A stretch of 64,000 nucleotides of DNA from Treponema sp. (lineage in GTDB: Bacteria > Spirochaetota > Spirochaetia > Treponematales > Treponemataceae). The stretch spans positions 1-64,000 of the forward strand of contig JAGCNW010000005.1 of NCBI GenBank assembly GCA_017645785.1, given 5' to 3'. Position numbers and translations under genes: made by a program. Positions 17,495 to 25,916 of the stretch are shown piece by piece. The notes beneath the pieces are model-generated. The model did no database searches. It was not told where the DNA came from and saw only the letters and a program-made list of their open reading frames with translations. Each line of letters opens with the position of its first letter. Positions within the stretch are counted from its first letter, which is position 1.

Positions 17495-19794
17495 TTTTGT
17501 CCTCCTTGGCAATAGCGCTTTTCATAGTCTTCGACCGGAATCGGTTTTGAAAAATAAAAGCCTTGGAAAATGTCGCAGCCGGCGTCCGTAAGGAAGGCCG
17601 TTTGGTCTTCTGTTTCCACGCCTTCTGTTATTACAGTCATTCCAAGCGTTTTTGACATTGAAATAATCGCTGATATGATGTCTTTTGCTTTTTGCGAGAA
17701 ATTTTCCGCCAGCAAAAAGCCCATGTCGATTTTTAGCGCGTCCATCTCGACGTCTTTTAGAGTGTTGAGCGAAGAGAAGCCCGATCCAAAGTCGTCCATC
17801 TCGATTGTAAAGCCGTAGTCGTTAAGCTGCTTGAGAACTTGGCGGTGGGCGTTTATGTCTTGCATCAAGACAGTCTCTGTGATTTCTATGTTAAGTTTTT
17901 GCGGCTTGACTCCATATTTTTCCACCAAGCCGGTCAAGAAGGAATAAACGTCGCAGTAGTAAAAGTCCTTGGCGCTGATGTTGACCGAAATGTGCATGTC
18001 GTTTCCGGCTTCTTTCCATTGCGCCAATTTTTTGATGGCTGTTTCCCACATGAATTGATCAAGCTTGTGGATCATTCCTGACTTTTCCAAAACAGGTATG
18101 AACTCTCCGGGCGGAACGACTCCTCTTTCTGGCGAAATCCAGCGCGCCAAGGCTTCGGCGCCCAAAACTTTTTGGTCGGCGGAATTGACTTGCGGCTGCA
18201 AGTACATGGCGAATTCTCCATTGGCCATGGCTTCGTCAAATTCGGAAACGACGCGCTTGTCGTGAATTTGTTTGTCCATGATGGAGGAATCGTAGAAGGC
18301 GGTTGTCCTTTCCAAGTTGCCGCGGATTGTTTCGATTGTCATCGCCGCCTTGTCGTACATGTGCCTTGGGTTTTCAAACTTGTCGCTAACCGCGTAAATG
18401 CCCGCGTAGCACTGGAGTCTGTAATTGTATTTTGACACGATTTGCTGCAAGGCCATGTTGTTTTGCGCGATTGTGTTCAAGTCAAAAATATTTTTTGGAA
18501 CCAGAGCCGCAAATTTGTCGCCGGTCATTCTTCCGTAGATTGCGTTTTGGTAGTTGTTGGCGGAGAGCAGGGCCGCCTGCATTTTTAGCACTTCGTCTCC
18601 GACCTTGTTGCCAAAGAGGTTGTTGACAATCTTAAAGTCCATTATGTCTGTAGCGACAAGCATGTAGTCCGTGTTTTTGCTGGCGCGCAATAGTTCCGAC
18701 ACTTTCTTAAAGAAGGTGGAACGGTTGTAAAGACCGGTGAGCATGTCGTGTTCGGAACGGAATCTCTCTTCTTCCAAGCGGGCAAGCTCTTCTGTTGTGT
18801 CAACCAATTTTAAGTAGCTTACTACGTTCCTGTTTTTTTTGTCCTTTAGGATTTTGTACTCGCAGTCAAAAGTTCGTGTTTCGTTGTTGACAAGCATTGT
18901 TTTTGTGAGCGTCAAGAAGTTGAACATTTTTTCGGGATACTGTATGTTCAGCTTGTCGCGGAAACCTTCGGCGGCGGCGAGTCCGTTTGGTCCGTAGCCA
19001 AAAATGTTGCGGGCCTCGCGGTTTAGGTAAAAGCACATGCCTCGGCTCGCAAAGCAAACAACCGCGTAACTGATGTTTTCTGACGCCAAAGAAATCATTG
19101 TGTTCAAAAGCGAAGACTTGATTCCCCAGAAAGAAATTTGAAATGCGTATATGGCCAAGAAAAGATAAAGCAAAATGGAAAGCTCAAGCTTAAAGGCTCC
19201 AAAATAATAAATCGAGTTCAATATTATTACGAGCAAAAAGAAAGACGAAATCGTGATAAAGTTGCTTCTGTAAAAGCTGGGCAGCTTGAACGTTCTTTTT
19301 AAGAGCGCCCAAATGATTACGACGCTCATCACAACTTGCAGCGCCAAGTTAAAGTAAATCGGCCATTGAAAGTCTCTGGCCCAATAGTTGAAGGAACCGT
19401 TTTTGAAAAAGACCGGGGTGAGGGTTATGGCGTGCTCGGTCCAAATGTTCACGATAAAGCTCATGAAATTCAAGCCCGCGAAAGTGAAGAAAATCCACGC
19501 GGCGAGCGAAGGCCTTTTGAACGACTTGGAAATTTCGGCGATTGAAATTACAAATACGTAAATCGCGAACAATACGCAAAGGTCAAAGATATAGTAGAGC
19601 GCGCAAAGGGTTAGGGCAAGGCGTTTGTTGCAAGTGAAGAATTGCGCCGTGTATGACATTAGGCAAAGGCCGGCCAGCGCGCACAGCGCCGTCACAAGGG
19701 GAGAAAGCCTCGCCTTTCGCTTAGTCGAGAGGACCGCCAATATTATTAGAGCTATTGTGGAAATGGAATTCCAAGCTATGTAAACCGCTCTCAT
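17491..19794 (-). CDS. Membrane GGDEF-EAL phosphodiesterase-like protein
   Basis: A 767-residue paralogue of the following gene: seven or so membrane segments (1-225), a PAS-like segment, GGDEF and EAL domains. The GGDEF signature is MTGDKF, so probably not a cyclase. The EAL domain keeps all usual catalytic positions (EALARW, NISAKD, EITET, MDDFGSGFSS, LKID, TEGVET, FQGFYFSKP), so hydrolysis of cyclic di-GMP to pGpG is likely. A -10 box sits eight bases before the ATG. The pair is probably an operon, with one active and one weakened copy. Confidence 0.88.
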   Translation of the reverse strand: MRAVYIAWNSISTIALIILAVLSTKRKARLSPLVTALCALAGLCLMSYTAQFFTCNKRLALTLCALYYIFDLCVLFAIYVFVISIAEISKSFKRPSLAAWIFFTFAGLNFMSFIVNIWTEHAITLTPVFFKNGSFNYWARDFQWPIYFNLALQVVMSVVIIWALLKRTFKLPSFYRSNFITISSFFLLVIILNSIYYFGAFKLELSILLYLFLAIYAFQISFWGIKSSLLNTMISLASENISYAVVCFASRGMCFYLNREARNIFGYGPNGLAAAEGFRDKLNIQYPEKMFNFLTLTKTMLVNNETRTFDCEYKILKDKKNRNVVSYLKLVDTTEELARLEEERFRSEHDMLTGLYNRSTFFKKVSELLRASKNTDYMLVATDIMDFKIVNNLFGNKVGDEVLKMQAALLSANNYQNAIYGRMTGDKFAALVPKNIFDLNTIAQNNMALQQIVSKYNYRLQCYAGIYAVSDKFENPRHMYDKAAMTIETIRGNLERTTAFYDSSIMDKQIHDKRVVSEFDEAMANGEFAMYLQPQVNSADQKVLGAEALARWISPERGVVPPGEFIPVLEKSGMIHKLDQFMWETAIKKLAQWKEAGNDMHISVNISAKDFYYCDVYSFLTGLVEKYGVKPQKLNIEITETVLMQDINAHRQVLKQLNDYGFTIEMDDFGSGFSSLNTLKDVEMDALKIDMGFLLAENFSQKAKDIISAIISMSKTLGMTVITEGVETEDQTAFLTDAGCDIFQGFYFSKPIPVEDYEKRYCQGGQK

Positions 19795-19802
19795 AACAAG
19801 CT

Positions 19803-19808
19803 ATTATA
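19803..19808 (-). promoter_or_regulatory. -10 box of GGDEF-EAL operon
   Basis: TATAAT on the minus strand (ATTATA as written), eight bases before the ATG at 19794. No good -35 box is visible at 16-18 bases. A leaderless mRNA is likely if this box is used. Confidence 0.5.
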
Positions 19809-19870
19809 GCGCGTTTTTTGTGTTTTTGCTAGTTTTGGCCTGAAAAAATAAAAAAAAGCGCGGGCGGCTA

Positions 19871-19899
19871 TTGACATTTTTTTCTAAAAGATGTATAAA
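19871..19899 (+). promoter_or_regulatory. glnN promoter
   Basis: TTGACA (19871-19876), 17-base spacer, TATAAA (19894-19899): the nearest to consensus in the window. Transcription should start near 19906 and immediately enter the leader hairpin. Confidence 0.8.
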
Positions 19900-19914
19900 G
19901 ACACCGTTAACGTC

Positions 19915-19969
19915 AAAGGCGACGCGAACAGTTTTTTTTTCAAAGAAAACTGTCCGCGTCGCCTTTTTT
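19915..19969 (+). terminator. Leader terminator (attenuator) of glnN
   Basis: Nine-base arms GGCGACGCG (19918-19926) and CGCGTCGCC (19955-19963), one mismatch, then eight more pairs ACAGTTTT/AAAACTGT around a ten-base loop, followed by six T. This is a textbook intrinsic terminator lying between the strong promoter and the glnN ribosome site, with no second promoter after it. It suggests transcription attenuation or a short RNA of about 65 bases. Confidence 0.75.
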
Positions 19970-20007
19970 CGTTTTTAAACCGCAAATTATTTATTTTGGA
20001 GGCAATT

Positions 20008-22104
20008 ATGGCTCAGACAAACGTTCCGGAACTTTTCGGCTCTATGGTTTTTAACCAAAAAACCATGAAAGAAAGGCTTCCCAAGGAAACTTTCAAGGCT
20101 CTCAAAAAGACAATTGACGGCGGAGAGCCGCTCAACATCGACCTGGCCAACCAAGTCGCCCACGCGATGAAAGAATGGGCCATCGAAAAAGGCGCCACCC
20201 ACTTTACCCACTGGTTCCAGCCTTTGACGGGAATCACCGCCGAAAAGCACGATTCCTTTATCACTCCGCAGGATGACGGAACGGTAATCATGGCCTTTAG
20301 CGGAAAGGAGCTTGTAAAGGGCGAGCCCGACGCTTCTTCATTCCCCAACGGCGGAAGCCGCGACACATACGAAGCGCGCGGATACACAGTCTGGGATCCG
20401 ACATCCTATCCATTTGTAAAGGAGCACACACTTTGCATTCCGACAGCCTTCTGCTCGTACACAGGCGAGGCCTTGGACAAAAAGACTCCGCTCTTGCGCT
20501 CGATGGAAGCGTTGAATGAGCAGGCCTTGCGCGTTTTGCGCCTCTTTGGAAACACAACGGCCAACCACGTCGCCACGACAGTCGGTCCCGAGCAGGAATA
20601 CTTTATCGTTAGCGAAGACCTTTACAAGCAGCGCAAGGACCTTCGCATGACCGGCCGCACCCTTTTTGGAGCCAAGCCTTCAAAGGGCCAGGAAATGGAA
20701 GACCAGTATTTTGCCGCTCTCAATCCTAAAATCGTAAAGTATATGGAAGACCTTAACGAGACTCTTTGGAAGTACGGCGTTTATTCAAAGACTGAGCACA
20801 ACGAAGTCGCTCCCGCACAGCACGAGATGGCTCCGATTTTCACGACCACAAACCTTTCCACCGACCAAAACCAGCTTACGATGGAAGTAATGAAAAAGGT
20901 AGCCCGCCGCCACGGCCTTGTTTGTCTTTTGCACGAAAAGCCCTTTGCCGGCTTGAACGGAAGCGGAAAGCACAACAACTGGTCAATGTCTACAAACGAA
21001 GGCGAAAACCTTTTGGAGCCGGGCGACACTCCCGAAAAGAACTCTCAGTTCCTCTTGTTCTTGACCGCGGTGATCAAGGCCGTTGACGAGAACCAGGACC
21101 TCTTGCGCATTTCAGTAGCCAGCGCCGGAAACGACCACCGCCTTGGAGCCAACGAGGCGCCGCCGGCCATCATCTCTATGTATGTCGGCGACGAGCTCTT
21201 GGACGTTCTCCAGTCAATCAAGGACGGAACTCCGATGAAGGGCCACTCAAAGAGCAAGATGACAATCGGCGTTGACATTCTTCCTCCGATTCCCAAGGAT
21301 TCGACGGACCGCAACAGAACGTCGCCCTTTGCCTTTACAGGAAACAAATTCGAATTCCGCTCTTGCGGTTCAAGCCTTTCTATTGCCGGCCCCAACACCG
21401 CCTTGGACGCGATCGTCGCCTACACCCTCAAGGGCTTTGCCGACGAGTTGGAAAAGGCCAGCGACTTTGAAAGCGCCTTGAGCGCCTTGATCAAGCGCGA
21501 GATTACCGCTCACTGGAAAATCATCTTTAACGGAAACGGCTACGACTCAAGCTGGGTTCCCGAAGCCGAAAAGCGCGGCCTCTTGAACTTGCGCTCAACT
21601 CCCGACGCGATGGCCCACTACTTGGACAAAAAGAACGTCAAGCTTTACACAGAGATGGGCGTTTACACCGAGCAGGAAATGGAAGACCACTACGAAATCA
21701 AGTTGGAAAAGTACTGCAAGATTTTGAACATCGAAGTCGAGACAATGCTCGAGATGATCAACAAGGACATCCTTTCGGCCGCCTACAAGTACATGGACGC
21801 CGTCGCCACATCAGCGCTCAACGTTAAGGCTGTCGTTCCCGGAGCCAAGGCCGCAAGCCAGGCCGCGCTCTTGGAAAAGTTGGATTGCCTTACAGCAAGC
21901 CTTTCTGTCAAGGCCGACGAGCTTTGCAAAAAGCATCTTGCCGCTAAGAGCGCCGCAGATACGATGGCCATGGCCCGCGCCTACGCCGACAGCGTTCTTC
22001 CCGCAATGTCGGAAGCCCGCGCCGTTGCCGACGAGATCGAGCCCTTGATTGGCGAAGGCTACAAGCCCTTCCCCTGCTACGAGGACTTACTCTTTAGATT
22101 GTAA
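20008..22104 (+). CDS. glnN: Glutamine synthetase type III
   Basis: A 698-residue type III glutamine synthetase, ATP-dependent synthesis of glutamine from glutamate and ammonia. The length and motifs (GNTTANHVATTVGPEQEYF, NEVAPAQHEMAPIF, SGKHNNWS, RLGANEAPPAI) are those of GlnN from Bacteroides, cyanobacteria and spirochaetes rather than type I. The ATG at 20008 follows GGAGG; an upstream in-frame ATG at 19891 would start inside the promoter and read through the terminator hairpin. It is regulated most likely through the leader terminator at 19915. Convergent with purD. Confidence 0.95.
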   Translation: MAQTNVPELFGSMVFNQKTMKERLPKETFKALKKTIDGGEPLNIDLANQVAHAMKEWAIEKGATHFTHWFQPLTGITAEKHDSFITPQDDGTVIMAFSGKELVKGEPDASSFPNGGSRDTYEARGYTVWDPTSYPFVKEHTLCIPTAFCSYTGEALDKKTPLLRSMEALNEQALRVLRLFGNTTANHVATTVGPEQEYFIVSEDLYKQRKDLRMTGRTLFGAKPSKGQEMEDQYFAALNPKIVKYMEDLNETLWKYGVYSKTEHNEVAPAQHEMAPIFTTTNLSTDQNQLTMEVMKKVARRHGLVCLLHEKPFAGLNGSGKHNNWSMSTNEGENLLEPGDTPEKNSQFLLFLTAVIKAVDENQDLLRISVASAGNDHRLGANEAPPAIISMYVGDELLDVLQSIKDGTPMKGHSKSKMTIGVDILPPIPKDSTDRNRTSPFAFTGNKFEFRSCGSSLSIAGPNTALDAIVAYTLKGFADELEKASDFESALSALIKREITAHWKIIFNGNGYDSSWVPEAEKRGLLNLRSTPDAMAHYLDKKNVKLYTEMGVYTEQEMEDHYEIKLEKYCKILNIEVETMLEMINKDILSAAYKYMDAVATSALNVKAVVPGAKAASQAALLEKLDCLTASLSVKADELCKKHLAAKSAADTMAMARAYADSVLPAMSEARAVADEIEPLIGEGYKPFPCYEDLLFRL

Positions 22105-22118
22105 TTGGTTAAAAAAAA

Positions 22119-22146
22119 GATTGCCGGGTCACGCCCGGCAATGACA
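22119..22146. repeat. Palindromic repeat, class A
   Basis: Arms TTGCCGGG and CCCGGCAA around a five-base loop, flanked by GA and TGACA. The A-run before it would be a U-run for transcripts coming from purD on the minus strand, so it may serve as the purD terminator. Confidence 0.75.
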
Positions 22147-22157
22147 TATGAGCAACT

Positions 22158-22220
22158 GTCATTCTGCCGCGTTGCGGCATTATGGCAAGGAAATTATTTG
22201 CTTGCGCTCTCGCGAGCGCT
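22158..22220. repeat. Composite repeat with CTCTCGCGAG hairpin
   Basis: GTCATTCTGCCGC, a GC hairpin, then GGCAAGGAAATTATTTGC and the palindrome GCGCTCTCGCGAGCGC. A diverged copy is at about 12903-12965. It abuts the next composite repeat. Confidence 0.6.
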
Positions 22221-22320
22221 GTCATTCCCGCGCTTGATTGTCAGCGCTCGTTAGAGCGCAGTTGAAAAAACTTCAACCAGCAAAATGGAGCGCAGCGACA
22301 TACGCGGGAATCTTTTTTTT
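22221..22320 (+). repeat. Class A palindrome carrying 65-base insert; glnN terminator
   Basis: The outer arms GTCATTCCCGCGCTTG (22221-22236) and ACGCGGGAATCTT (from 22302) would form an unbroken class A palindrome if joined. Between them lies a 65-base block (22237-22301) with its own hairpins. The right arm runs into eight T, so it probably terminates glnN transcripts. A second copy with the insert at the same point is at 41304. Confidence 0.75.
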
Positions 22321-22324
22321 GTCT

Positions 22325-22352
22325 GTCATGTTCGGGCTTGACCCGAACATCT
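22325..22352. repeat. Palindromic repeat, class A
   Basis: Arms GTCATGTTCGGG and CCCGAACAT around CTTGA, immediately beside the purD stop codon. The arm bases differ from other copies but pair with each other. Confidence 0.75.
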
Positions 22353-22353
22353 A

Positions 22354-23703
22354 TTAGTCAGAAACCGCGGCGCCCGGAAGGCCGATGTCCTTTCGGTAGA
22401 ACATTCCGTCAAAGTGAACGCCTTTCATCGCGTCGTAGGCTTTTTTCCAAGCTTCGTCAAAAGTTGAAGCGCGAGCGCAAACGGCAAGGACCCGGCCGCC
22501 GCTTGTGAACAACTCGTTTTGGCTGAACGCGTCATGCTCGTGGCGGCGCTCTTCAAACGCTCCCGCGATGAAAACTTTGGCTCCGTTCTTTTTTACCAAG
22601 TCTTCGTCGATGGAAATCGCCATTCCCTTTTTGTAGCTTCCCGGATATCCGCCGGAAACAGCCACAGGGGCGACGGCAAATTCTTTTTTCCACTTCATGT
22701 CAAAGTCTTTGAGCGATCCGTCAACAATCGCCTGGCATAAGGCGGCAAAGTCAAAGTCCATAAGGGGAAGAACCGCTTGCGTTTCGGGGTCGCCCAAGCG
22801 AACGTTGTATTCCAAAAGTTTTGGTCCGTCTTTTGTTATCATAACGCCAAAGAAAATAAAGCCCCGGTAGTCAAAGCCTTCTTCGACAAGGCCGCGCAAT
22901 GTCGGCTGCAAAATGTTTTTGTCGAACTCTTCCATGATGGCGGGGGTTACGTCAGAGAGGGGGCAAACCGCTCCCATTCCGCCTGTGTTGGGACCCTTGG
23001 CTCCGTCTTCGAGCCTCTTGTGGTCGCGGGCGGGAAGGAAGGGAAGAATCGCGGCCTTTCCTTCTTTTGCGCTTTCGGGAGTGACGCTTACGGCCGCCAA
23101 AACTGACATTTCGATTCCGGCAAGATAATCTTCCACTACAAGTTTTTTTCCGGCGTCGCCAACGCGGCCGCTTGTCATAATGTCGTCAACTGCGGCGATC
23201 GCCTCGTCAAGAGTCTTGGCTACTACAACGCCCTTTCCTGCGGCCAAACCGTCAGCCTTGAGGACGATCGGGGCGCCGCGCTTTTTGATGTATTCAACTG
23301 CGGCCGCCTTGTCGGTGAAGGTTTCGCTGGCGGGAGCGGCGACATTGTATTTTTTCATAAAGGCTTTGGCCAAGTCTTTGCTGGCCTCAAGCTGCGCGCC
23401 CGCCTTTTTGGGGCCGACGCAAGGAATTCCCGCCTTCCAAAATTCGTCGGCCAAGCCGACGGCTAGCGGGTCTTCGGGGCCGATGACGGCAAAGTCGCAG
23501 CCCTCTTTTTTCGCTATCTCTACGTAAGGGTTTCCGGGCAAGCCTTTGGCCGCTTCCAGGGGAACGTTGGAGCATTTTTCTTCGGTGGAGCTTCCTCCGT
23601 TTCCGGGAACACAAACGATGCGCTCAACCAATGGGCTTTGAGCCAGCCTCCAAGCGATGGCGTGCTCGCGGCCGCCAGAACCTACTACGATTATCTTTTT
23701 CAT
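22354..23703 (-). CDS. purD: Phosphoribosylamine-glycine ligase
   Basis: A 449-residue ATP-grasp enzyme (GARS), second step of de novo purine synthesis, joining glycine to phosphoribosylamine. The N-terminal loop is VVGSGGREHAIAWRLAQSP, with the ATP-grasp core PIVLKADGLAAGKGVVVA and the metal-binding NVRLGDPETQAVLPL. The start at 23703 begins MKKIIVVGSGGREH; a longer frame would add 28 non-conserved residues across the promoter. It is a single-gene unit convergent with glnN. There is no room for a riboswitch leader because the -10 box is six bases from the start. Confidence 0.95.
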   Translation of the reverse strand: MKKIIVVGSGGREHAIAWRLAQSPLVERIVCVPGNGGSSTEEKCSNVPLEAAKGLPGNPYVEIAKKEGCDFAVIGPEDPLAVGLADEFWKAGIPCVGPKKAGAQLEASKDLAKAFMKKYNVAAPASETFTDKAAAVEYIKKRGAPIVLKADGLAAGKGVVVAKTLDEAIAAVDDIMTSGRVGDAGKKLVVEDYLAGIEMSVLAAVSVTPESAKEGKAAILPFLPARDHKRLEDGAKGPNTGGMGAVCPLSDVTPAIMEEFDKNILQPTLRGLVEEGFDYRGFIFFGVMITKDGPKLLEYNVRLGDPETQAVLPLMDFDFAALCQAIVDGSLKDFDMKWKKEFAVAPVAVSGGYPGSYKKGMAISIDEDLVKKNGAKVFIAGAFEERRHEHDAFSQNELFTSGGRVLAVCARASTFDEAWKKAYDAMKGVHFDGMFYRKDIGLPGAAVSD

Positions 23704-23709
23704 ACTTCT

Positions 23710-23738
23710 AATATAGAAGAAAACCCGGAAAGATTCAA
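23710..23738 (-). promoter_or_regulatory. purD promoter, probably leaderless
   Basis: Minus strand: TTGAAT (23738-23733), 17-base spacer, TATATT (23715-23710), then six bases to the ATG. It lies back to back with the promoter of the next lipoprotein gene. Confidence 0.65.
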
Positions 23739-23766
23739 TACGCGCCGCGCTTTCCTTGCTTTTTCC

Positions 23767-23795
23767 TTGAAAAAAATTTGAAGGCATTGTAGAAT
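23767..23795 (+). promoter_or_regulatory. Lipoprotein promoter, probably leaderless
   Basis: TTGAAA (23767-23772), 17-base spacer, TAGAAT (23790-23795), then six bases to the ATG at 23802. No Shine-Dalgarno site can fit. Confidence 0.7.
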
Positions 23796-23801
23796 ATAAG
23801 T

Positions 23802-25313
23802 ATGGTTAAAAAGTTTTTTGCGACAGCGGCAATTTTGGCCGCGTCATTTTTGATGGCAATCGGTTCAACATCGTGCTCCATTGCGGACGGGGCCGACAGT
23901 CATTCGGGGCAGGTGTCCTTTTCTTTGGACGAGACAGCGGTTCAAAATATAAAGGCAAAAGCGCTAAGCCGCTCGGTTTCTTACGACGGAGTGAGCGCCG
24001 CTTCAGACCTCTTTATGGAAATTTCTTTACAGGGCGATTGGCAAGAGTCCGCCGAGATTCCTGTTTCAAACGGCTCCACCGCGACATTCGACTCTGTGCC
24101 CACGGGCTTGAGCGTTTATGTCAAAGCCACAGTCTTTAAGAAAGAAGCGGACGGCCGCCACGACATTCTTTTTGGCCGATCAAGCCAATTTGTGGTCCAG
24201 TCCGGCAAGAACAATGTTTCCCTTGTTTTGGGAACGGCGAATCCCCAAACTCCAAACGGCGGCGACCCCAATGGCGGCTCAGGCGGAGGTTCTGGCGGAG
24301 GTTCTGGCGGAGGCGGAGCGGAACCAGGCAACATTTATATTTATGTCGCCGCTGGCACAAACGGAACAGGCTTGAGCGATGCGGATCCTTTGGGTTCTAT
24401 TTACGATGCGGCTGATTATCTTGTGTCGCTTGAGACGGCCGGGCAAAACCTTAGCGCAAAAGACGTGACGATATATGTTATGGGAACGCTTGTGGAACCG
24501 CAGGCCATATACCAAACTCTTAATGTCAAGTCTCTGACAGTAGAAGGCCTTAACGGAATCGACGCGGCGACAGGAGAGCCGCAAGATGTCATTAACGCTA
24601 GTGGAACAAATCCTCCCGCTTTTTCCGTCGTGTCGCAAGGCTTGAATTTAACTATAAAGAACTTGAAAATTACAAACGGAGACAGCGGGCTTTCGGTGGG
24701 CGAGTATGACCCCCAGACTTTTGCGCCTATATCGTCAAGCGTTGTCCTTGACTGCGTTTATATCACTAATTGCATGGGCATGGGAGACGGTATCGGCATC
24801 TACATTTGCGAAAACTCAAGCGTAACGATGAAGGACGGCTGCTTGGTTGACAATAATGTGACCCAGTCTGGCGTTTGCGGCGGAGTTTACATAGATCAAG
24901 GCTCATTCCTTATGCAAGGCGGAACAATATCTAGAAGCCAAGGAAAGAACGGAAATGCCGCTGTTTATGTAGGCGGAATATTTAAAATGAGCGGAAATGC
25001 AAGCATTCCATACGAAAACGGTAAAAATTTTGTTAACGTGCCTGTGGCAGAATCAGTGACAACGCCCGGAACATATGAAGTCCTAAATCCTGTAATCATA
25101 GCGGGCAGCTTGACGCAAGACCCAGCCGCTACGATTGAGCCTATGAAACCAGATGGCATAATGGGCGTCGCTGTATACGAATATGGCTTGCGGTGCGTGA
25201 CAGAAAGCAGCTCAGGCTTGCTTTCTGCAAACCATGGTAAAATTCAAGTTGTTCAAGACGCCAGCGACCCAAACACTTGGATTGTTGACGACACTGGCTG
25301 TCTTGGATACTAA
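23802..25313 (+). CDS. Lipoprotein with Gly/Ser linker and beta-helix
   Basis: A 503-residue predicted surface or periplasmic lipoprotein. The signal peptide MVKKFFATAAILAASFLMA leads to a lipobox ending GSTSC (Cys near 25). Residues about 30-145 form a beta-rich domain, then a linker of repeated Gly-Gly-Ser units (about 150-167). The C-terminal part has short repeated strands ending in Asn/Gly turns (LTIKNLKITNG, VVLDCVYITNC, VTMKDGCLVDNN, FLMQGGTISRS), the pattern of a right-handed parallel beta-helix of the pectate-lyase or adhesin type. Function unknown; binding or degradation of host glycans is only a guess. Confidence 0.82.
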   Translation: MVKKFFATAAILAASFLMAIGSTSCSIADGADSHSGQVSFSLDETAVQNIKAKALSRSVSYDGVSAASDLFMEISLQGDWQESAEIPVSNGSTATFDSVPTGLSVYVKATVFKKEADGRHDILFGRSSQFVVQSGKNNVSLVLGTANPQTPNGGDPNGGSGGGSGGGSGGGGAEPGNIYIYVAAGTNGTGLSDADPLGSIYDAADYLVSLETAGQNLSAKDVTIYVMGTLVEPQAIYQTLNVKSLTVEGLNGIDAATGEPQDVINASGTNPPAFSVVSQGLNLTIKNLKITNGDSGLSVGEYDPQTFAPISSSVVLDCVYITNCMGMGDGIGIYICENSSVTMKDGCLVDNNVTQSGVCGGVYIDQGSFLMQGGTISRSQGKNGNAAVYVGGIFKMSGNASIPYENGKNFVNVPVAESVTTPGTYEVLNPVIIAGSLTQDPAATIEPMKPDGIMGVAVYEYGLRCVTESSSGLLSANHGKIQVVQDASDPNTWIVDDTGCLGY

Positions 25314-25322
25314 CCCCGAGCG

Positions 25323-25351
25323 TTGACACAAGAGGCGCAAACGCCTAAAAT
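25323..25351 (+). promoter_or_regulatory. folE promoter, probably leaderless
   Basis: TTGACA (25323-25328), 17-base spacer, TAAAAT (25346-25351), seven bases before the ATG at 25359. The TTG of the -35 box is in frame with folE and can be mistaken for a start codon. Confidence 0.75.
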
Positions 25352-25358
25352 GGCGAAT

Positions 25359-25916
25359 ATGATTAATGAAGAAAAAGTTAAGCAGGCTGTGGCCCTTTTT
25401 TTGGAGGGAATCGGCGAGAATCCCGAACGCGAGGGGCTGAAGGAAACTCCCGCCCGGGTTGCCCGCGCCTGCAAGGAAATATTTGGCGGATACGAGCAAA
25501 ACTCCAAGGAAATTCTTTTAAAGCGTTTTGACTCTTCCGCCTCCGACTTGATAATAGAAAAAGACATCGCCTTTTACTCAATGTGCGAGCACCATTTGCT
25601 GCCTTTCTTTGGAAAAGTCGCGATTGGCTATGTTCCCGACGGAAAAGTCGTCGGTCTAAGCAAGCTTGTCCGTTTGGTCAACGTTTACGCCCGCCGCGCG
25701 CAAATCCAGGAAAATTTGACCGAACAAATCGCCGACGCCTTGATGCAAAACCTTGGTGCCAAGGGCGTCATCGTGGCGATCCAGGCCGAGCACCTTTGCA
25801 TGTCGATGAGGGGAGTCAACAGGCCCGGAGTCCAAACTTCGACCCTCTCGCACAGGGGCCTTTTGAGCCAGGACAAGGACTTGCGCGAGGCCTTTTTTGA
25901 ACGGATCAAGCTATGA
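25359..25916 (+). CDS. folE: GTP cyclohydrolase I
   Basis: A 185-residue enzyme converting GTP to 7,8-dihydroneopterin triphosphate, the first step of folate/pterin synthesis. Typical features are [16 protein letters not shown], the zinc-binding CEHHLLPF, and HLCMSMRGV with the second zinc Cys. The usual start MINEEKV is chosen because the promoter overlaps any longer reading. The last four bases overlap the next gene, a RibD-C reductase, so the two are translationally coupled and may act in the same pterin pathway. Confidence 0.95.
   Translation: MINEEKVKQAVALFLEGIGENPEREGLKETPARVARACKEIFGGYEQNSKEILLKRFDSSASDLIIEKDIAFYSMCEHHLLPFFGKVAIGYVPDGKVVGLSKLVRLVNVYARRAQIQENLTEQIADALMQNLGAKGVIVAIQAEHLCMSMRGVNRPGVQTSTLSHRGLLSQDKDLREAFFERIKL

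Noticed and set aside
19900-19970. ANTAR-type antitermination signal or glutamine riboswitch in the glnN leader
   Set aside because: Only one large hairpin is present, without the paired small hexaloop hairpins or a recognisable glnA-motif core.
22119-22352. The palindrome cluster as a CRISPR-like array
   Set aside because: Units differ in sequence, lie without spacers of equal length, and occur singly elsewhere.
25323-25358. TTG at 25323 as the start of folE
   Set aside because: The TTG is the -35 hexamer TTGACA of a well-spaced promoter; the family start fits the ATG at 25359.
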